Assembly (NCBI GenBank): GCA_900469625.1
Contig: UBXV01000034.1
Span: forward strand, 42,597 to 106,596
Reading direction: 5' to 3'
Length of the DNA: 64,000 nucleotides
Origin: Hyphomicrobiales bacterium
GTDB taxonomy: Bacteria > Pseudomonadota > Alphaproteobacteria > Rhizobiales > Rhizobiaceae
Position 1 is the stretch's first letter; each line of letters starts with the position of its first letter. The notes under the pieces are model-generated. The model saw only the letters and a list, made by a program, of their open reading frames with translations, made no database searches and was not told where the DNA came from. Below, piece by piece: positions 48,958 to 57,015 of the stretch. The translations under genes were made by a program, and so were the position numbers.

Positions 48958-50132
48958 GTTGGCTTGCGTCCCGAGGCGACCCAAATCGGCCAGCCGGCAT
49001 ATCCCTTGGGGTGCAGCGCGGCAAAGATATGGTCCCTGAAGCCCTGGCGGAAACGCTCGATGAATTCGGGCGGATCGCCACGGCGGACCGCCATTTCGCC
49101 CGCATAGACGTTTTCCCAGGCGGTGATCACGTCGGCGAAGTCCTGCGGGTCGCCATCCAGGTTGGTCACCATGAACGATTCCACCAGGATATCGTCAAAA
49201 CCGGCTTCGGCGAGATAGCGCCGGCTCTTCGGCCCGAGTTCGACATCCATGTCGAAGTGGCTAAACAGCTTGGCGACCTCGTTGTAGGTCCACTGGATGC
49301 TTTGCGCGCGCGGCTCGCCGAGGCAATGGGAGTTCTTTTCATTGGTGATATAGACGCGTCCGCCCGGTTTGCAGATCCGGTAGAGTTCCTTCAGCAGCAG
49401 TTCCCGTTCGTTGAAGATCTGCAGCGAGTGGCGGCAGCTGACGAAATCGAACTGGTTGTCTTCGAGCAGCATCTCCGATGCATCGCCATAGGTGTATTCG
49501 ATATCGGTGATGCCGAAATTGGCGGCCACTTCCCGCGCATAGGCAAGGCTTGCCTTGGAATGATCGAGCGCGACAATCCGCGCCGGCTGGAACTCTTTCT
49601 GCACGAGCACGGCAAAATCGCCGATGCCGCAGCAAACGTCCGCCATGGCGATGCCGGGACGCAGCCCGTGCCGCTGCAGGATCGAGCGCTCGTGGCGCCA
49701 GGTCATCTTCGTCTGGGTCCTGAGGATCGGAATGAAGCTCGTATCCTCAAGGAAGCTCTGGCCGGGGTAGAAGGTCGAATCGTAGACCTCGACGGTGATC
49801 TGCGGTTCGATTTCGTTCAGGTGACCGAACATGCGCGTCGTCCAGCCGACGACGCTTGATGTCACGATCACCACGCGCAAGTCCGACCGGGCGCGACAGG
49901 CGTCGAGGGCGACCCGCACGAAGGCATGGAACGCCGTGTTGTTCATCTGGATGAGGCGCTTGACGTCGAGATAGAGCACGCCGCGCACATCATCGATCGC
50001 ATGTTTGAGCATGGTGATGCTGTCGGCGATCTCGTCGATCGAGCGAGGGCGGATGACGCCTGCCAGCGAAAACACCTGGCTGTTCGCGTCGAAGGCCGTC
50101 TTGAAACTCGGGGAAAGGGCTGCGGCGCTCAA
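48954..50132 (-). CDS. STAS-like domain fused to SAM methyltransferase
   Basis: A 392-residue two-domain protein. Residues about 10-120 look like a STAS domain (VLYLDVKRLIQMNNTAFHAF and LRVVIVTSSVVGWTTRMFG). Residues about 140-390 are a class I methyltransferase: motif I ADVCCGIGDFAVLV (164-177), IVALDHSKASLAYAREV, EYTYGDASEMLLEDNQFDFV and YRICKPGGRVYITNE. In the STAS part the usual D-S-G phospho-site is replaced by MNNTAF, so a phosphorylatable residue is uncertain. Its start overlaps the preceding gene by 4 bp. A methyltransferase inside a phosphatase/kinase/STAS operon suggests that methylation activity is the output, or that the domain has been recruited as a regulated effector. Confidence 0.85.
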   Translation of the reverse strand: MSAAALSPSFKTAFDANSQVFSLAGVIRPRSIDEIADSITMLKHAIDDVRGVLYLDVKRLIQMNNTAFHAFVRVALDACRARSDLRVVIVTSSVVGWTTRMFGHLNEIEPQITVEVYDSTFYPGQSFLEDTSFIPILRTQTKMTWRHERSILQRHGLRPGIAMADVCCGIGDFAVLVQKEFQPARIVALDHSKASLAYAREVAANFGITDIEYTYGDASEMLLEDNQFDFVSCRHSLQIFNERELLLKELYRICKPGGRVYITNEKNSHCLGEPRAQSIQWTYNEVAKLFSHFDMDVELGPKSRRYLAEAGFDDILVESFMVTNLDGDPQDFADVITAWENVYAGEMAVRRGDPPEFIERFRQGFRDHIFAALHPKGYAGWPIWVASGRKPT

Positions 50133-50665
50133 CTCACCAGCCCTTCCAGCGGCAGGTCGACGACCAGCGTAACGGCGGGCGAAGGGCCTTCCTCGAAGCG
50201 AATGCTCGCGTCGAAATTGATGGCGAGATCGAGCAGGATGCTGTCGCGGCTGGGCGCCATGTCGGTCGATATCGAATCGAGATAACGGGCACGCGCATCG
50301 CTGCGATCGACCTTCGACACGGCTTCCCGATAAAACGGGATCTGCTCGGCAGCGCAGGGAAAGGTGATCTTGATCTGCTCGACCGGGCCATGACGGAAGA
50401 TCGCCAGAACGACCTGGCCGCTGGAGGCGCCGCTGCGAAACGAAACTTCGAGCAGCTCATTGAGCGCCGACGAGAAGAAGTTGGAATGGCGGACAGGGTC
50501 GGTCCTGTTATGGCTGATGATCCGGGCCAGATAACTCGAGAGATGGTCGCAATGCTGCCACTCCGAAATAAAGGTTCCCATCTCCATCTCCAGCTGAAGC
50601 AAGGGCTCGAATGCCGCTTCCGCTGGGCCATTGTTAGCGACGATCATGCTTGTCTTGTCCTCCAT
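50129..50665 (-). CDS. Degenerate GHKL-like protein
   Basis: A 178-residue soluble protein. FFSSALNELLEVSFRSG resembles the N-box of GHKL ATPases (ALNELLE), but no glycine-rich lid is seen, so ATP hydrolysis is doubtful. SPAVTLVVDLPLEG at the C-terminus would be the last strand of that fold. The start is uncertain: ATG 50665 is used; ATG 50647 has GGAGG 11 bp upstream. The stop overlaps the STAS-methyltransferase start by 4 bp, so it is the first gene of the five-gene coupled cluster. I propose a scaffold or anti-antagonist role; it may have been annotated misleadingly as a ubiquinone methyltransferase elsewhere. Confidence 0.75.
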   Translation of the reverse strand: MEDKTSMIVANNGPAEAAFEPLLQLEMEMGTFISEWQHCDHLSSYLARIISHNRTDPVRHSNFFSSALNELLEVSFRSGASSGQVVLAIFRHGPVEQIKITFPCAAEQIPFYREAVSKVDRSDARARYLDSISTDMAPSRDSILLDLAINFDASIRFEEGPSPAVTLVVDLPLEGLVS

Positions 50666-50786
50666 CTGTGGAACTTTGCCACGGCCCACAGGCACTTTCT
50701 AGGCTGATTTATCAGGCACGCAAACTGGTTGGCCGCCCCGCGGCCCTTGTGCCTGCGGCCGACCCGATCGCTTTACCCCAGCCCTG

Positions 50787-52466
50787 TTACGATATTTCCA
50801 TCGACGACGATTGGCGCAGATAGCTGTCGATCGTGTTGGGCGGCATCGGCACTCCAAGGAAGTAACCCTGCAGTCGGTCGCAGCCTTCGCGATCGAGCCA
50901 GAGAGCCTGCGCGCGCGTTTCGACGCCTTCTGCCGTCACCGCCATTCCCAGGCCGTGGGCCAGTGCGATGATCGAGCGGACGATCACCTGGCTCTTCTCG
51001 TCATTCTCCAGATCCTTGATGAAGTAGCGGTCGATCTTGATCGTGTCGAACGGGAAGTTCTTGAGATAGCTGAGCGAGGAATAGTAGGTGCCGAAATCGT
51101 CGAGCGAGATCTGGATGCCAAGCACGTTCAGTGTGTTGAGCGTATCCAGATTGTTGGTGGTCTTCTCCAGAAGAACGGATTCGGTGACCTCCAGTTCGAG
51201 CCGCTCGGCCCGCAGGCCCACCATATCCAGCGTCTGCGACACGCGGTCCGTGAAACCGTCGTGCAGGAACTGGGCCGGTGACAGGTTGACGGCGACGGTG
51301 AAGTGCGAGGGCCAGCGGGTCGCCTCCCGGCATGCCTGTTCGAGCACCCATTGGCCAATGTCGCTCATCAGCCCGTCGGCCTCGGCCATCGGCACGAAGA
51401 CGTTGGGCGGAATGATGCCGACCAGCGGATGGCGCCATCTGACCAGGGCCTCGAAGCCGACAATGGTGAAGGGCGGCTTCACAAGCGGCTGATACTCGAT
51501 GGAGAACTGGTTTTCCTTGAGCGCGGTGCGCAGGCTTCGCCGCAGCATCTCGCGTTGTTCCAGCACGATCAGCATGGAACGGCTGAAGGTCTTGGCGCGG
51601 CCGCGCCCCTCCTTCTTGGCTGCATAAAGGGCGATATCGGCGGCCTTCATCAGCTGCTCGCCCTCATTGCCGTCAGGCGGCGCAATGGCGATGCCGATGC
51701 TCGCGCCGACAAAGGCGGAAATACCGTCGACCGTGAACGGCTCCTTGAAGGCGTTGACGACAGCCTCGGCCAGACGCTCGGCCTCCATCGGCTGATCCGC
51801 ATTGCGCTGGATGATCGCGAATTCGTCGCCCGCCAGCCGGTAGGCGACCTCGCCTTCGCTGAGAACTCCGCGGATGCGCTCGGCGGCCATCCGCAGCACC
51901 GCATCGCCCGCGCCGTGTCCGAGCGTATCGTTGATCGGCTTGAAGTCGTCGAGGTCGATCTGCATCAGCGCCGGCTTCTTCTCCTGAACGGCCGGCAGCA
52001 CGCTGCGCAGATCGTCGCTGAACTGGCGCCGGTTGGGCAGGCCGGTCAGGGCGTCGTGGGTCGCCTGGTGAAGCAGAAGCGCCCGTTCGTTTTCGCCCTG
52101 GCTGGCGACCTCCCGGCGCGCCGATGCTCCGTCCGTCTCGATGACGCCGATGCCCTGTCCGGCACGAAAGATCAGCAGCGTCCGCCGCGAGCGATTGGGT
52201 GCGTTGATGACTTCGATGCTGCGGGGAACGCCATTGGTCAGCACGGATTCGGCGATTGACTTGGAAGCCGGCTCCAGCAACTCGGGATAGACATGCCAGA
52301 GCGTCGCATCCACCAGCCCGGCCACCTCATACGCCCGTTGAAGCGCGACCGAGGATGCCACCAGATGCAGCGCCTCGTCGTAAAGCGAGATGACCTCTTC
52401 GGTATTGCCAAGGACACTATCGTCCACGGAGGATGCAACAGACAACGTCGAGTCAGTGCTTGACAT
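50787..52466 (-). CDS. GGDEF-EAL protein, c-di-GMP turnover
   Basis: A 559-residue cytosolic protein with a sensor-like N-terminus (1-130), a GGDEF domain (about 135-300) and an EAL domain (about 310-555). The cyclase motif is LAGDEF (212-216, first Gly replaced by Ala, often still active) with no RxxD I-site before it. The EAL domain is complete: E339-ALVRW, VNLSPAQF, LEVTES, LDDFGTYYSSLSY, IKIDRYF and VTAEGVET, so c-di-GMP phosphodiesterase activity is likely. ATG 52466 has GGGAAAGG upstream. It lies 121 bp upstream of the partner-switching operon on the same strand and may be its c-di-GMP partner. Confidence 0.92.
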   Translation of the reverse strand: MSSTDSTLSVASSVDDSVLGNTEEVISLYDEALHLVASSVALQRAYEVAGLVDATLWHVYPELLEPASKSIAESVLTNGVPRSIEVINAPNRSRRTLLIFRAGQGIGVIETDGASARREVASQGENERALLLHQATHDALTGLPNRRQFSDDLRSVLPAVQEKKPALMQIDLDDFKPINDTLGHGAGDAVLRMAAERIRGVLSEGEVAYRLAGDEFAIIQRNADQPMEAERLAEAVVNAFKEPFTVDGISAFVGASIGIAIAPPDGNEGEQLMKAADIALYAAKKEGRGRAKTFSRSMLIVLEQREMLRRSLRTALKENQFSIEYQPLVKPPFTIVGFEALVRWRHPLVGIIPPNVFVPMAEADGLMSDIGQWVLEQACREATRWPSHFTVAVNLSPAQFLHDGFTDRVSQTLDMVGLRAERLELEVTESVLLEKTTNNLDTLNTLNVLGIQISLDDFGTYYSSLSYLKNFPFDTIKIDRYFIKDLENDEKSQVIVRSIIALAHGLGMAVTAEGVETRAQALWLDREGCDRLQGYFLGVPMPPNTIDSYLRQSSSMEIS

Positions 52467-52739
52467 CCGAGCCTTTCCCTTTCGTTCCTTTCGGACCGCC
52501 GGCGAGCGCAGCGCCGGCTTGACCTGAGAGCACGCCATCGCGCGCCCGTTCAGTCGATCCTCATTCGCCCGCACAAAGTGTCATGGTCCAGGCCACCAGT
52601 AAATGGCGTATCCGGCATCCTGCCCGGCAGTTTCGGCCGAGGCGACCAGGGCAGGCAGTCTCACCGTTCGGTTGCAATTCCACAGCCCTTTCTATCACTT
52701 GCGGACGACGCAGGCAATTTTCCAAGGCTCTCCAGAGCA

Positions 52740-52756
52740 TAGCGATATCTAGCGAT
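52740..52756. repeat. Direct repeat, one helical turn apart
   Basis: TAGCGAT at 52740-52746 and again at 52750-52756, 10 bp apart, 274 bp upstream of the GGDEF-EAL start. A 10-bp period is typical of OmpR-type response-regulator boxes; with one copy this remains weak. Confidence 0.35.
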
Positions 52757-52941
52757 CTGATGGGTTTACTCATCGGTCATGGCTAAAATAGCGTTATCTT
52801 GTCCACGGCGGCGATGATCGGCATTAACCATTTTTGGTCGAATCTGTCCCGTTCTCGGCCGCACCCCATGTTCTGCCCGCGCCTGGGGCAGGGACAGTCG
52901 CCAGGCTCGCCAAAAAGTTGGCCAGGCGCGCCTGCAGAAAT

Positions 52942-52958
52942 CATAACGCCAGGTTATG
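52942..52958. promoter_or_regulatory. LysR-type operator, copy 1
   Basis: CATAACGCCAGGTTATG, inverted repeat CATAAC/GTTATG with T-N11-A spacing. It shares 13 of 17 positions, plus the following CC, with the dyad at 61401-61417 over the start of the cluster's LysR gene. It is 226 bp upstream of the ABC ATPase start. Confidence 0.6.
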
Positions 52959-53183
52959 CCGATCTGCATTTTTTCTCGCCTGCCGACGCGATTTCGAATC
53001 GCTATGGTACTCCCCAACAAAAGAACGGGAACGACTGCCGTTCGCCCTTTGGCTGGCGGCAAACATCAAACAAATTCAGGGACTGGACGCGGCTCATCCG
53101 ACGCTTGAGCCTCTCCGTGCCTGCATTGGAGCGAAATCGTCATGGATGGCGCTGTCTTGCACCTGGGGAGTGGCAAACCGAGA

Positions 53184-53990
53184 ATGAGCAGGGACAATGC
53201 ATCGGCCGCCAATGGCGTGGCTTCCGCAGACGAACGGGCGCGAAAGCCGCTGATCAAGCTAGACAAGCTGAGCAAGCACTATGGCAACCACACGGTGCTC
53301 GACGGCGTCGACCTCGAGGTGATGCCGGGGGAAGTGCTGGCGATCATCGGTCCGAGCGGCTCTGGCAAGAGCACGCTGCTGCGCTGCATCAACTACCTGG
53401 AGCCGCCGGATGGCGGTCATGTCACCATCGGCGACATCTCGCTCAACGCCGCAGCACCAGCCGGCCGGTCGGAGCTTTCGACCCTCCGTCGCAGCGTCGG
53501 CATGGTCTTCCAGTCCTTCAACCTCTTTCCGCACATGACCGTGTTGCGCAATGTCAGCCTGGCGCAGGAACGCGTGCTGGGACGCAGCCGCAGGAGTGCC
53601 GACGAGCGCTCTATGCAGCTGTTGAGCCGCGTCGGCCTGGCCGACAAGGCGCAGCAGTTTCCGGGACGCTGTTCCGGTGGACAGCAGCAGCGCATCGCGA
53701 TTGCAAGAGCGCTCGCGCTCGATCCCGACGTCATGCTCTTCGACGAGCCGACCTCGGCGCTCGACCCGGAACTCGGCCTTGAAGTGCTCGCCGTCATGCG
53801 GGAACTGGCCGAGACCGGCATGACGATGATCGTCGTCACCCACGAAATGAGCTTTGCCGAAAATGTCTCCGATACGGTGATGATCATGGCCGACGGCAAG
53901 ATCATCGAAAAGGGACCGTCGGCAGACGTCATGCGCAATCCGCAAGAGGAGCGAACGAAACGATTCCTGCGCGCGGTGCACGACCGATGA
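53184..53990 (+). CDS. Amino acid ABC transporter ATP-binding protein (GlnQ-like)
   Basis: A 268-residue polar amino acid transport ATPase: [20 protein letters not shown], Walker [12 protein letters not shown], signature [15 protein letters not shown], Walker [13 protein letters not shown] and switch His in [15 protein letters not shown] 53184 is used; an in-frame ATG 53142 with GGAG 10 bp upstream is a real alternative. It is first of a coupled operon ATPase-permease-permease-binding protein, and its stop overlaps the next start by 4 bp. A LysR-type dyad lies upstream. Confidence 0.93.
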   Translation: MSRDNASAANGVASADERARKPLIKLDKLSKHYGNHTVLDGVDLEVMPGEVLAIIGPSGSGKSTLLRCINYLEPPDGGHVTIGDISLNAAAPAGRSELSTLRRSVGMVFQSFNLFPHMTVLRNVSLAQERVLGRSRRSADERSMQLLSRVGLADKAQQFPGRCSGGQQQRIAIARALALDPDVMLFDEPTSALDPELGLEVLAVMRELAETGMTMIVVTHEMSFAENVSDTVMIMADGKIIEKGPSADVMRNPQEERTKRFLRAVHDR

Positions 53991-54628
53991 GCGCCGATCT
54001 CCTCGCCATCCTGCGCGGGTTGCCCTGGACGGTGGCGCTCACGCTCGGCGCGTTCTTTGCCGGCGCCCTCCTCGGCGTGCCGCTCGTCGCGGCCAGACAG
54101 AGCCGCATCCTGCCGCTCAGGTTCCTCGCCATGGTGTTCATCCAGATCGTGCGCGGCATTCCGCCGATCCTGTGGCTGTTCATCATCTTCTTCGGCCTTG
54201 GGATGAGCGTCTTTCCGATCAGCCCGTTCAATGCGGCACTCGCCGGCCTCGGGCTGATCGCGGCCGCCAACATGGCGGAAATCTACCGCGGCGCGCTGGC
54301 CTCCATCCATTTCGGGCAATGGGAGGCCTCGTCGGCGCTCAATCTCGGGCGTTGGTCGACGCTCACCGATGTCGTTGCGCCGCAGGCTTTTCGCGTCGCG
54401 CTGCCTTCGGCCGCCAGCTACCTGATCGGGCTGATGAAGGAAACCGCCGTCGCCTCGACCATCGGCGTCAGCGAACTCGCCTTCCAGGGCAACCAGCTGT
54501 CGCAGCTCACCTTTCGCGGCCTCGAGGTCTTCGCCCTGGTCGGCATGTTCTACATCCTCTTGAGCCTGCCGGTCGCCTGGCTCTCCCGTGTCGCCGACGG
54601 CTATCTGCAAGCAAAGGTGGCGCGCTGA
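53987..54628 (+). CDS. Amino acid ABC transporter permease (HisM/GlnP type)
   Basis: A 213-residue permease with about five membrane helices. The EAA-type loop is [20 protein letters not shown] and the N-terminus [20 protein letters not shown] is the His/Glu/Gln permease beginning. Its ATG overlaps the ATPase stop by 4 bp and its own stop shares one base with the next start (TGATG). With its partner it forms the membrane channel. Confidence 0.92.
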   Translation: MSADLLAILRGLPWTVALTLGAFFAGALLGVPLVAARQSRILPLRFLAMVFIQIVRGIPPILWLFIIFFGLGMSVFPISPFNAALAGLGLIAAANMAEIYRGALASIHFGQWEASSALNLGRWSTLTDVVAPQAFRVALPSAASYLIGLMKETAVASTIGVSELAFQGNQLSQLTFRGLEVFALVGMFYILLSLPVAWLSRVADGYLQAKVAR

Positions 54629-55290
54629 TGTTGCCGAGCCTCGAAGAACTCTCCGCCTGGCTGCCCGACCTGCTGTCGGGCCTGTCGATCAGCCTTCAGG
54701 TGACGGCCCTCAGCCTGCTGATCGGCATCCCCTTCGGCCTGCTGCTCGCGCTCGGCGTGCTCGCCAAAAGCCGACTGACGAAAATCCTTGCACTGTTCCT
54801 GGTCGAGGTCGGCCGCGGCGCGCCGGCGCTGGTGCTGCTGCAGTTCATCTATTTCGGGCTGCCCACCACGGGCCTGACGCTCGGGTCCTTCACTGCAGCC
54901 GTCATCGCGCTTGCCTGGAACACAGGCGCCTATACCAGCGAGATCATCCGCGCCAGCCTGCAGTCGATCCCGCACGGGCAGCGCGAGGCGGCGGTGGCGA
55001 TCGGCCTCAACCGACTGGATGCCTTGCGTTACGTCCTGTTGCCGCAGGGCCTGCGCGTCGCGCTACCGGCGCTGCTCGCCTTCTCCATCCTGATCTTCCA
55101 GGGCACGTCGCTCTGCTTCACCATCGCGCTGCCGGAACTTGTCAGCCGGGCCTATGAAATCGGCTCGAACACATTTCGCTACTTTCCGGCGCTGCTTGCC
55201 GCCGGCGTTCTCTACGCCTCGATCTCCATCCCCGCCGCTCTCGTCGTCAGCCATGTCGAAAAGCGCGCCGGTTCCTATGCGCAACGCTGA
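54628..55290 (+). CDS. Amino acid ABC transporter permease (HisQ/GlnP type)
   Basis: A 220-residue permease with about five helices: LLSGLSISLQVTALSLLIGI at the start and the EAA loop QREAAVAIGLNRLDALRYVL. ATG 54628 overlaps the stop of the previous gene (TGATG); longer upstream frames are shadows of the first permease. It is followed after 27 bp by the binding-protein gene. Confidence 0.92.
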   Translation: MLPSLEELSAWLPDLLSGLSISLQVTALSLLIGIPFGLLLALGVLAKSRLTKILALFLVEVGRGAPALVLLQFIYFGLPTTGLTLGSFTAAVIALAWNTGAYTSEIIRASLQSIPHGQREAAVAIGLNRLDALRYVLLPQGLRVALPALLAFSILIFQGTSLCFTIALPELVSRAYEIGSNTFRYFPALLAAGVLYASISIPAALVVSHVEKRAGSYAQR

Positions 55291-55317
55291 ACCAACACCA
55301 CGAAAGGGCATTCAGGC

Positions 55318-56157
55318 ATGACCATACTTGCGACCACGACCCGCCTCCTGCTGACCGGTATCGCCGGCGTCCTCATCTCGAGCCAGGTGGCGCTTGCGCA
55401 GGACTGCACCCCGAAGCACACCTTCTCGACGATCGAGCAGGGCACGCTGACCGTCGCCGTCACCACCTATGTTCCTCATTCCTACCTGGACGATGCCGGC
55501 AACATGAAGGGCATCGACGGCGACATCGCCGCGGAATTCGCCAAGCGCGAATGCCTGAAGGTGAAGGCCGTTGCCGTCGATCCGGCCGCCGCCATCCAGT
55601 ATGTACTGTCGGGCCAGGCCGATATCGCCACCGGTGACTGGTATCGCACGGCCGAGCGGGCCAAGGTCATGAACCTCTCGGCGCCGCTCTATACAGACCA
55701 GATGGCGATCTATTCCAAGGAAGGCTTCGCCAATGTCGCCGACCTCGAAGGCAAGCAGGTCGGCACGGTCCAGGGTTATCTCTGGGTCACCGATCTGAAG
55801 ACGCTTCTCGGTTCCAAACTGAAGCTCTATCCCAACTCGGTCAACATGCAGCAGGACCTCTTCTCCGGCCGCATCGACGTGGCGGTCGACGGCTATTCGA
55901 CCGGCGTCGTCGCCGAAAAGAACGGCGCGCTCAAGGACGTCAAGGTCAAGGTTGCCGCCTCCGACGATCGGGTCAGGGCGACCAAGGAAGCTGCACAGGC
56001 GGCCTTCCCCTATTCCTTCAACGCCAAGGAATTCGGTATCGCGCTGGACGCAGGTATCGAGGCGATGCATGCCGACGGCACCATTGTCAGCATCCTGAAA
56101 TCCTATGGTCTCGATGGCACTGCCGCCGAGACCGGCGCGCCGCGCCTGGTCGAGTAA
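55318..56157 (+). CDS. Amino acid ABC transporter binding protein
   Basis: A 279-residue family 3 solute-binding protein. Signal peptide ends at SSQVALAQD (cleavage after ALA). TLTVAVTTYVPHSYLDDAGN, MKGIDGDIAAEFAKRECLKV and ADIATGDWYRTAERAKVMNL are the ligand-pocket regions; the Arg-Ala-Glu-Arg region in the last replaces the more usual TxxR carboxylate clamp. It probably delivers an amino acid or N-methylated amino acid, given the catabolic genes downstream. A strong hairpin after the gene (56167-56189) may raise its expression over that of downstream genes. Confidence 0.92.
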   Translation: MTILATTTRLLLTGIAGVLISSQVALAQDCTPKHTFSTIEQGTLTVAVTTYVPHSYLDDAGNMKGIDGDIAAEFAKRECLKVKAVAVDPAAAIQYVLSGQADIATGDWYRTAERAKVMNLSAPLYTDQMAIYSKEGFANVADLEGKQVGTVQGYLWVTDLKTLLGSKLKLYPNSVNMQQDLFSGRIDVAVDGYSTGVVAEKNGALKDVKVKVAASDDRVRATKEAAQAAFPYSFNAKEFGIALDAGIEAMHADGTIVSILKSYGLDGTAAETGAPRLVE

Positions 56158-56166
56158 GGACCGCCT

Positions 56167-56189
56167 GCGGGAGCCGGGCAGGCTCCCGC
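56167..56189 (+). terminator. Intercistronic hairpin after the binding-protein gene
   Basis: Perfect 9-bp stem GCGGGAGCC / GGCTCCCGC with a 5-nt loop, 9 bp after the binding-protein stop, no T-run. Typical of mRNA-stabilising or partially terminating hairpins that keep binding-protein levels high. Confidence 0.5.
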
Positions 56190-56239
56190 CCTTCCGGCTC
56201 GCGCCGGTTTGCAAACAATCTGATAGCGGAGACAAGACG

Positions 56240-56974
56240 ATGACTGTCCACACAGTCACGCGGAAGACGCAGTCGTGGTACGGGGAATCGATCGGCATCC
56301 TCATCCTCGACGCGGCCTATCCTTGCGTGCCCGGCAATGTCGGCAACGCCACCACTTATGATTATCCGGTGCGTTTCCAGGAGGTGCGCGGCGCCTCGAT
56401 CGACCGGCTGCTCAATCAGCGCGATCCGGCGCTTCGTGACGTCTTCGTCGAAGCGGCGGTGGAGTTGCAGAGCCGCGGCGTGAAAGCGATCACAGGCGCC
56501 TGCGGTTTCATGGCCTATTTCCAGGAGGAGGTGGCCGCCGCTGTCGATATCCCCGTGCTGCTGTCGAGCCTGATGCAGATCCCGTTCATGCATTCGGTCG
56601 CCGGTGGAACGGTCGGCATCATCACGGCCAATGCCAGCCGCCTTACGCCGCGCCACTTCGAGGCGAGCAATGTGCCGGGCCATATCCCGCTGGCGATTGC
56701 CGGCATGGAAGGGCAGAAGGAATTTCGCGAGGCCATATTGGAGGAAAGGGGCACGCTCGACAGTGCTGCGATCGAGCGGGAGGTCACCGACGTCGGCCGC
56801 AAGCTTGTCGAGGATAATCCGGACGTTCGCTCCATTCTGCTCGAATGCAGCGACCTGCCCCCCTATGCTCACGCCGTGCAGGCGGCGACCGGCAGACCGG
56901 TCTTCGACTTCATCACGATGATCAATCACGTCCAGCAAAGCGTCGCTCGCAGAAGCTATCACGGCCGCATGTGA
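56240..56974 (+). CDS. Aspartate/glutamate/hydantoin racemase-family protein
   Basis: A 244-residue member of the Asp/Glu racemase superfamily, with the two active-site cysteines in AITGACGFMAYF and LLECSDLPPYA. IGILILDAAYPCVPGNVGNA at the N-terminus differs from classic glutamate racemases and is nearer to hydantoin racemase/maleate isomerase relatives. Start 56240 has GGAG 9 bp upstream. It probably racemises or isomerises the amino acid imported by the upstream transporter, making both stereoisomers usable. It lies between the binding protein and the aldo/keto reductase in one direction. Confidence 0.85.
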   Translation: MTVHTVTRKTQSWYGESIGILILDAAYPCVPGNVGNATTYDYPVRFQEVRGASIDRLLNQRDPALRDVFVEAAVELQSRGVKAITGACGFMAYFQEEVAAAVDIPVLLSSLMQIPFMHSVAGGTVGIITANASRLTPRHFEASNVPGHIPLAIAGMEGQKEFREAILEERGTLDSAAIEREVTDVGRKLVEDNPDVRSILLECSDLPPYAHAVQAATGRPVFDFITMINHVQQSVARRSYHGRM

Positions 56975-57015
56975 CGGCGGCCGGGACCGGGGCGCAAGAC
57001 AATCAGGAACCAGCC

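Larger units (their letters stand above)
52467..53183. other. 717-bp regulatory region without a gene
   Basis: Long divergent gap between the GGDEF-EAL gene and the amino-acid ABC operon. Short frames inside have no ribosome-binding site or protein-like sequence. It holds a direct repeat (52740-52756), a 17-bp LysR-type dyad (52942-52958) and a second dyad CGATTTCGAATCG (52989-53001) next to CTATGG. The stretch 52690-52850 is AT-rich and probably contains the leftward promoter. Confidence 0.6.

Noticed and set aside
52583..52786. 67-codon ORF in the long intergenic region
   Set aside because: No ribosome-binding site; Arg/Ser/Pro-rich composition typical of random frames in GC-rich DNA.
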